Below, in pieces: positions 52,504 to 52,742 of a DNA stretch of 52,742 nucleotides (position 1 is the stretch's first letter; every line of letters starts with the position of its first letter). Source of the DNA: Planctomycetaceae bacterium (lineage in GTDB: Bacteria > Planctomycetota > Planctomycetia > Planctomycetales > Planctomycetaceae); assembly GCA_947476295.1 (NCBI GenBank), contig CANJQC010000021.1:1-52742 (forward strand), written 5' to 3'. The translations under genes were made by a program, and so were the position numbers. The notes below the pieces were generated by a model. That model did not search any database. It was given only the letters and a program-made list of their open reading frames with translations, and was not told where the DNA came from.

Positions 52504-52742
52504 TCAAGTCGCCCATGAACGGTGGAAAATCCGGATGCCCCTGAATCGCTCCGATCATCGAAACATTCAGCAGCGCGAAGACGTCTTCCTGTGCGGACGG
52601 AATGATAAAACGAGCCATGTTTGCATAAGTCAGAGCTCCGGCGGTCCCGGTGTCAAGCATCGTCGTCACGCCAGTTCGCAGGCCTGCCGCAAACGGATCG
52701 ATCGAATACAGCCCGATACCGCTGAAGACATGAACATGCAGA
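52498..52742 (-). pseudogene. Partial amidohydrolase-like sequence fused to the enolase-superfamily fragment (cut by window edge)
   Basis: The frame is open from the right edge. It reads LHVHVFSGIGLYSIDP (HxH metal motif of the amidohydrolase/dihydroorotase-like superfamily), LRTGVTTMLDTGTAGALTYANMARF (the G-T-T..D.G.AG pattern) and ALLNVSMIGAIQGHPDFPPFMGDL. Homology ends near 52500. Past the junction this frame drifts into nonsense to a stop at 52403, while another frame starts the enolase-like product. The gene therefore lost its C-terminal barrel and metal ligands. Its 5' end is outside the window. Confidence 0.65.

Noticed and set aside
1-52742. tRNA, rRNA, prophage or complete insertion sequence
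   Set aside because: No cloverleaf, conserved rRNA stretch, integrase or transposase ORF was found on reading both strands.

Overview
The window looks like a chromosomal segment of a planctomycete (class Planctomycetia), at roughly 53% GC by eye. The pointers are family-level: DUF1501 and DUF1080 (3-keto-disaccharide hydrolase) proteins, a large Calx-beta-like surface protein, a VWA/STN-like/glycine-rich protein, futalosine-pathway menaquinone genes, E1 alpha and beta fused in one chain, and several short palindromic repeats scattered between genes. All functions are inferred from residues and motifs read directly; no database search was possible. I see no rRNA, tRNA, CRISPR array, complete insertion sequence or prophage.

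Layout. 1-2955: 3' part of a repeat-built surface protein. 3297-11330: nuoH-J-K-L-M-N, the membrane arm of complex I, without nuoA-G or nuoI. 11372-16756: a small helical protein, a UvrA-type ABC protein (minus), a DUF493 protein and NAD kinase (minus). 16757-18067: a decayed DUF433/DUF5615-type toxin-antitoxin pair. 18068-27573: secreted alpha/beta hydrolase, LamG-like protein, propeller plus alpha/alpha-toroid protein, FkbM methyltransferase, a decayed threonine dehydrogenase carrying a hairpin element, DUF1080 and DUF1501 proteins; the theme is secreted carbohydrate-related functions. 27717-34447 (all minus): a CopZ-like metal/Fe-S protein, then in transcription order an Nramp-like transporter, an SDR-like protein, fused E1 alpha/beta and E2 of a 2-oxo acid dehydrogenase. 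34756-38514: a Usp fragment, a glycosyltransferase and a secreted HExxH metalloprotease-like protein. 39029-42720: a VWA/STN protein and a TPR/DUF2135-like protein that appear to be two halves of one gene separated by a frameshift at A9. 42734-49937 (minus): rho, purK, thiF/moeB-like, mqnP-like and mqnE. 50658-52742: a thioredoxin-YHS protein and an aberrant junction between an amidohydrolase and an enolase-superfamily enzyme.

Functional links. Complex I passes electrons to a quinone, and mqnE/mqnP at the other end of the window belong to the futalosine route to menaquinone. The E1-E2 pair with its SDR-like and Nramp-like neighbours looks like a metabolic operon.

Most unusual observations: (i) Rho with a long disordered N-terminal extension that includes exactly 44 pentapeptides of SDSGR type, encoded by a 15-bp minisatellite; (ii) an in-frame A AAA AAA slippery site where a ~1,230-residue protein is split; (iii) (DSH)12 in NuoL and a 19-bp perfect inverted repeat inside the nuoH coding sequence; (iv) an SDR whose catalytic Lys is Met and an Nramp homologue without its metal-binding DPGN motif, in one operon; (v) three decayed or chimeric loci (DUF433/DUF5615, tdh, amidohydrolase/enolase) and at least four families of palindromic repeats.
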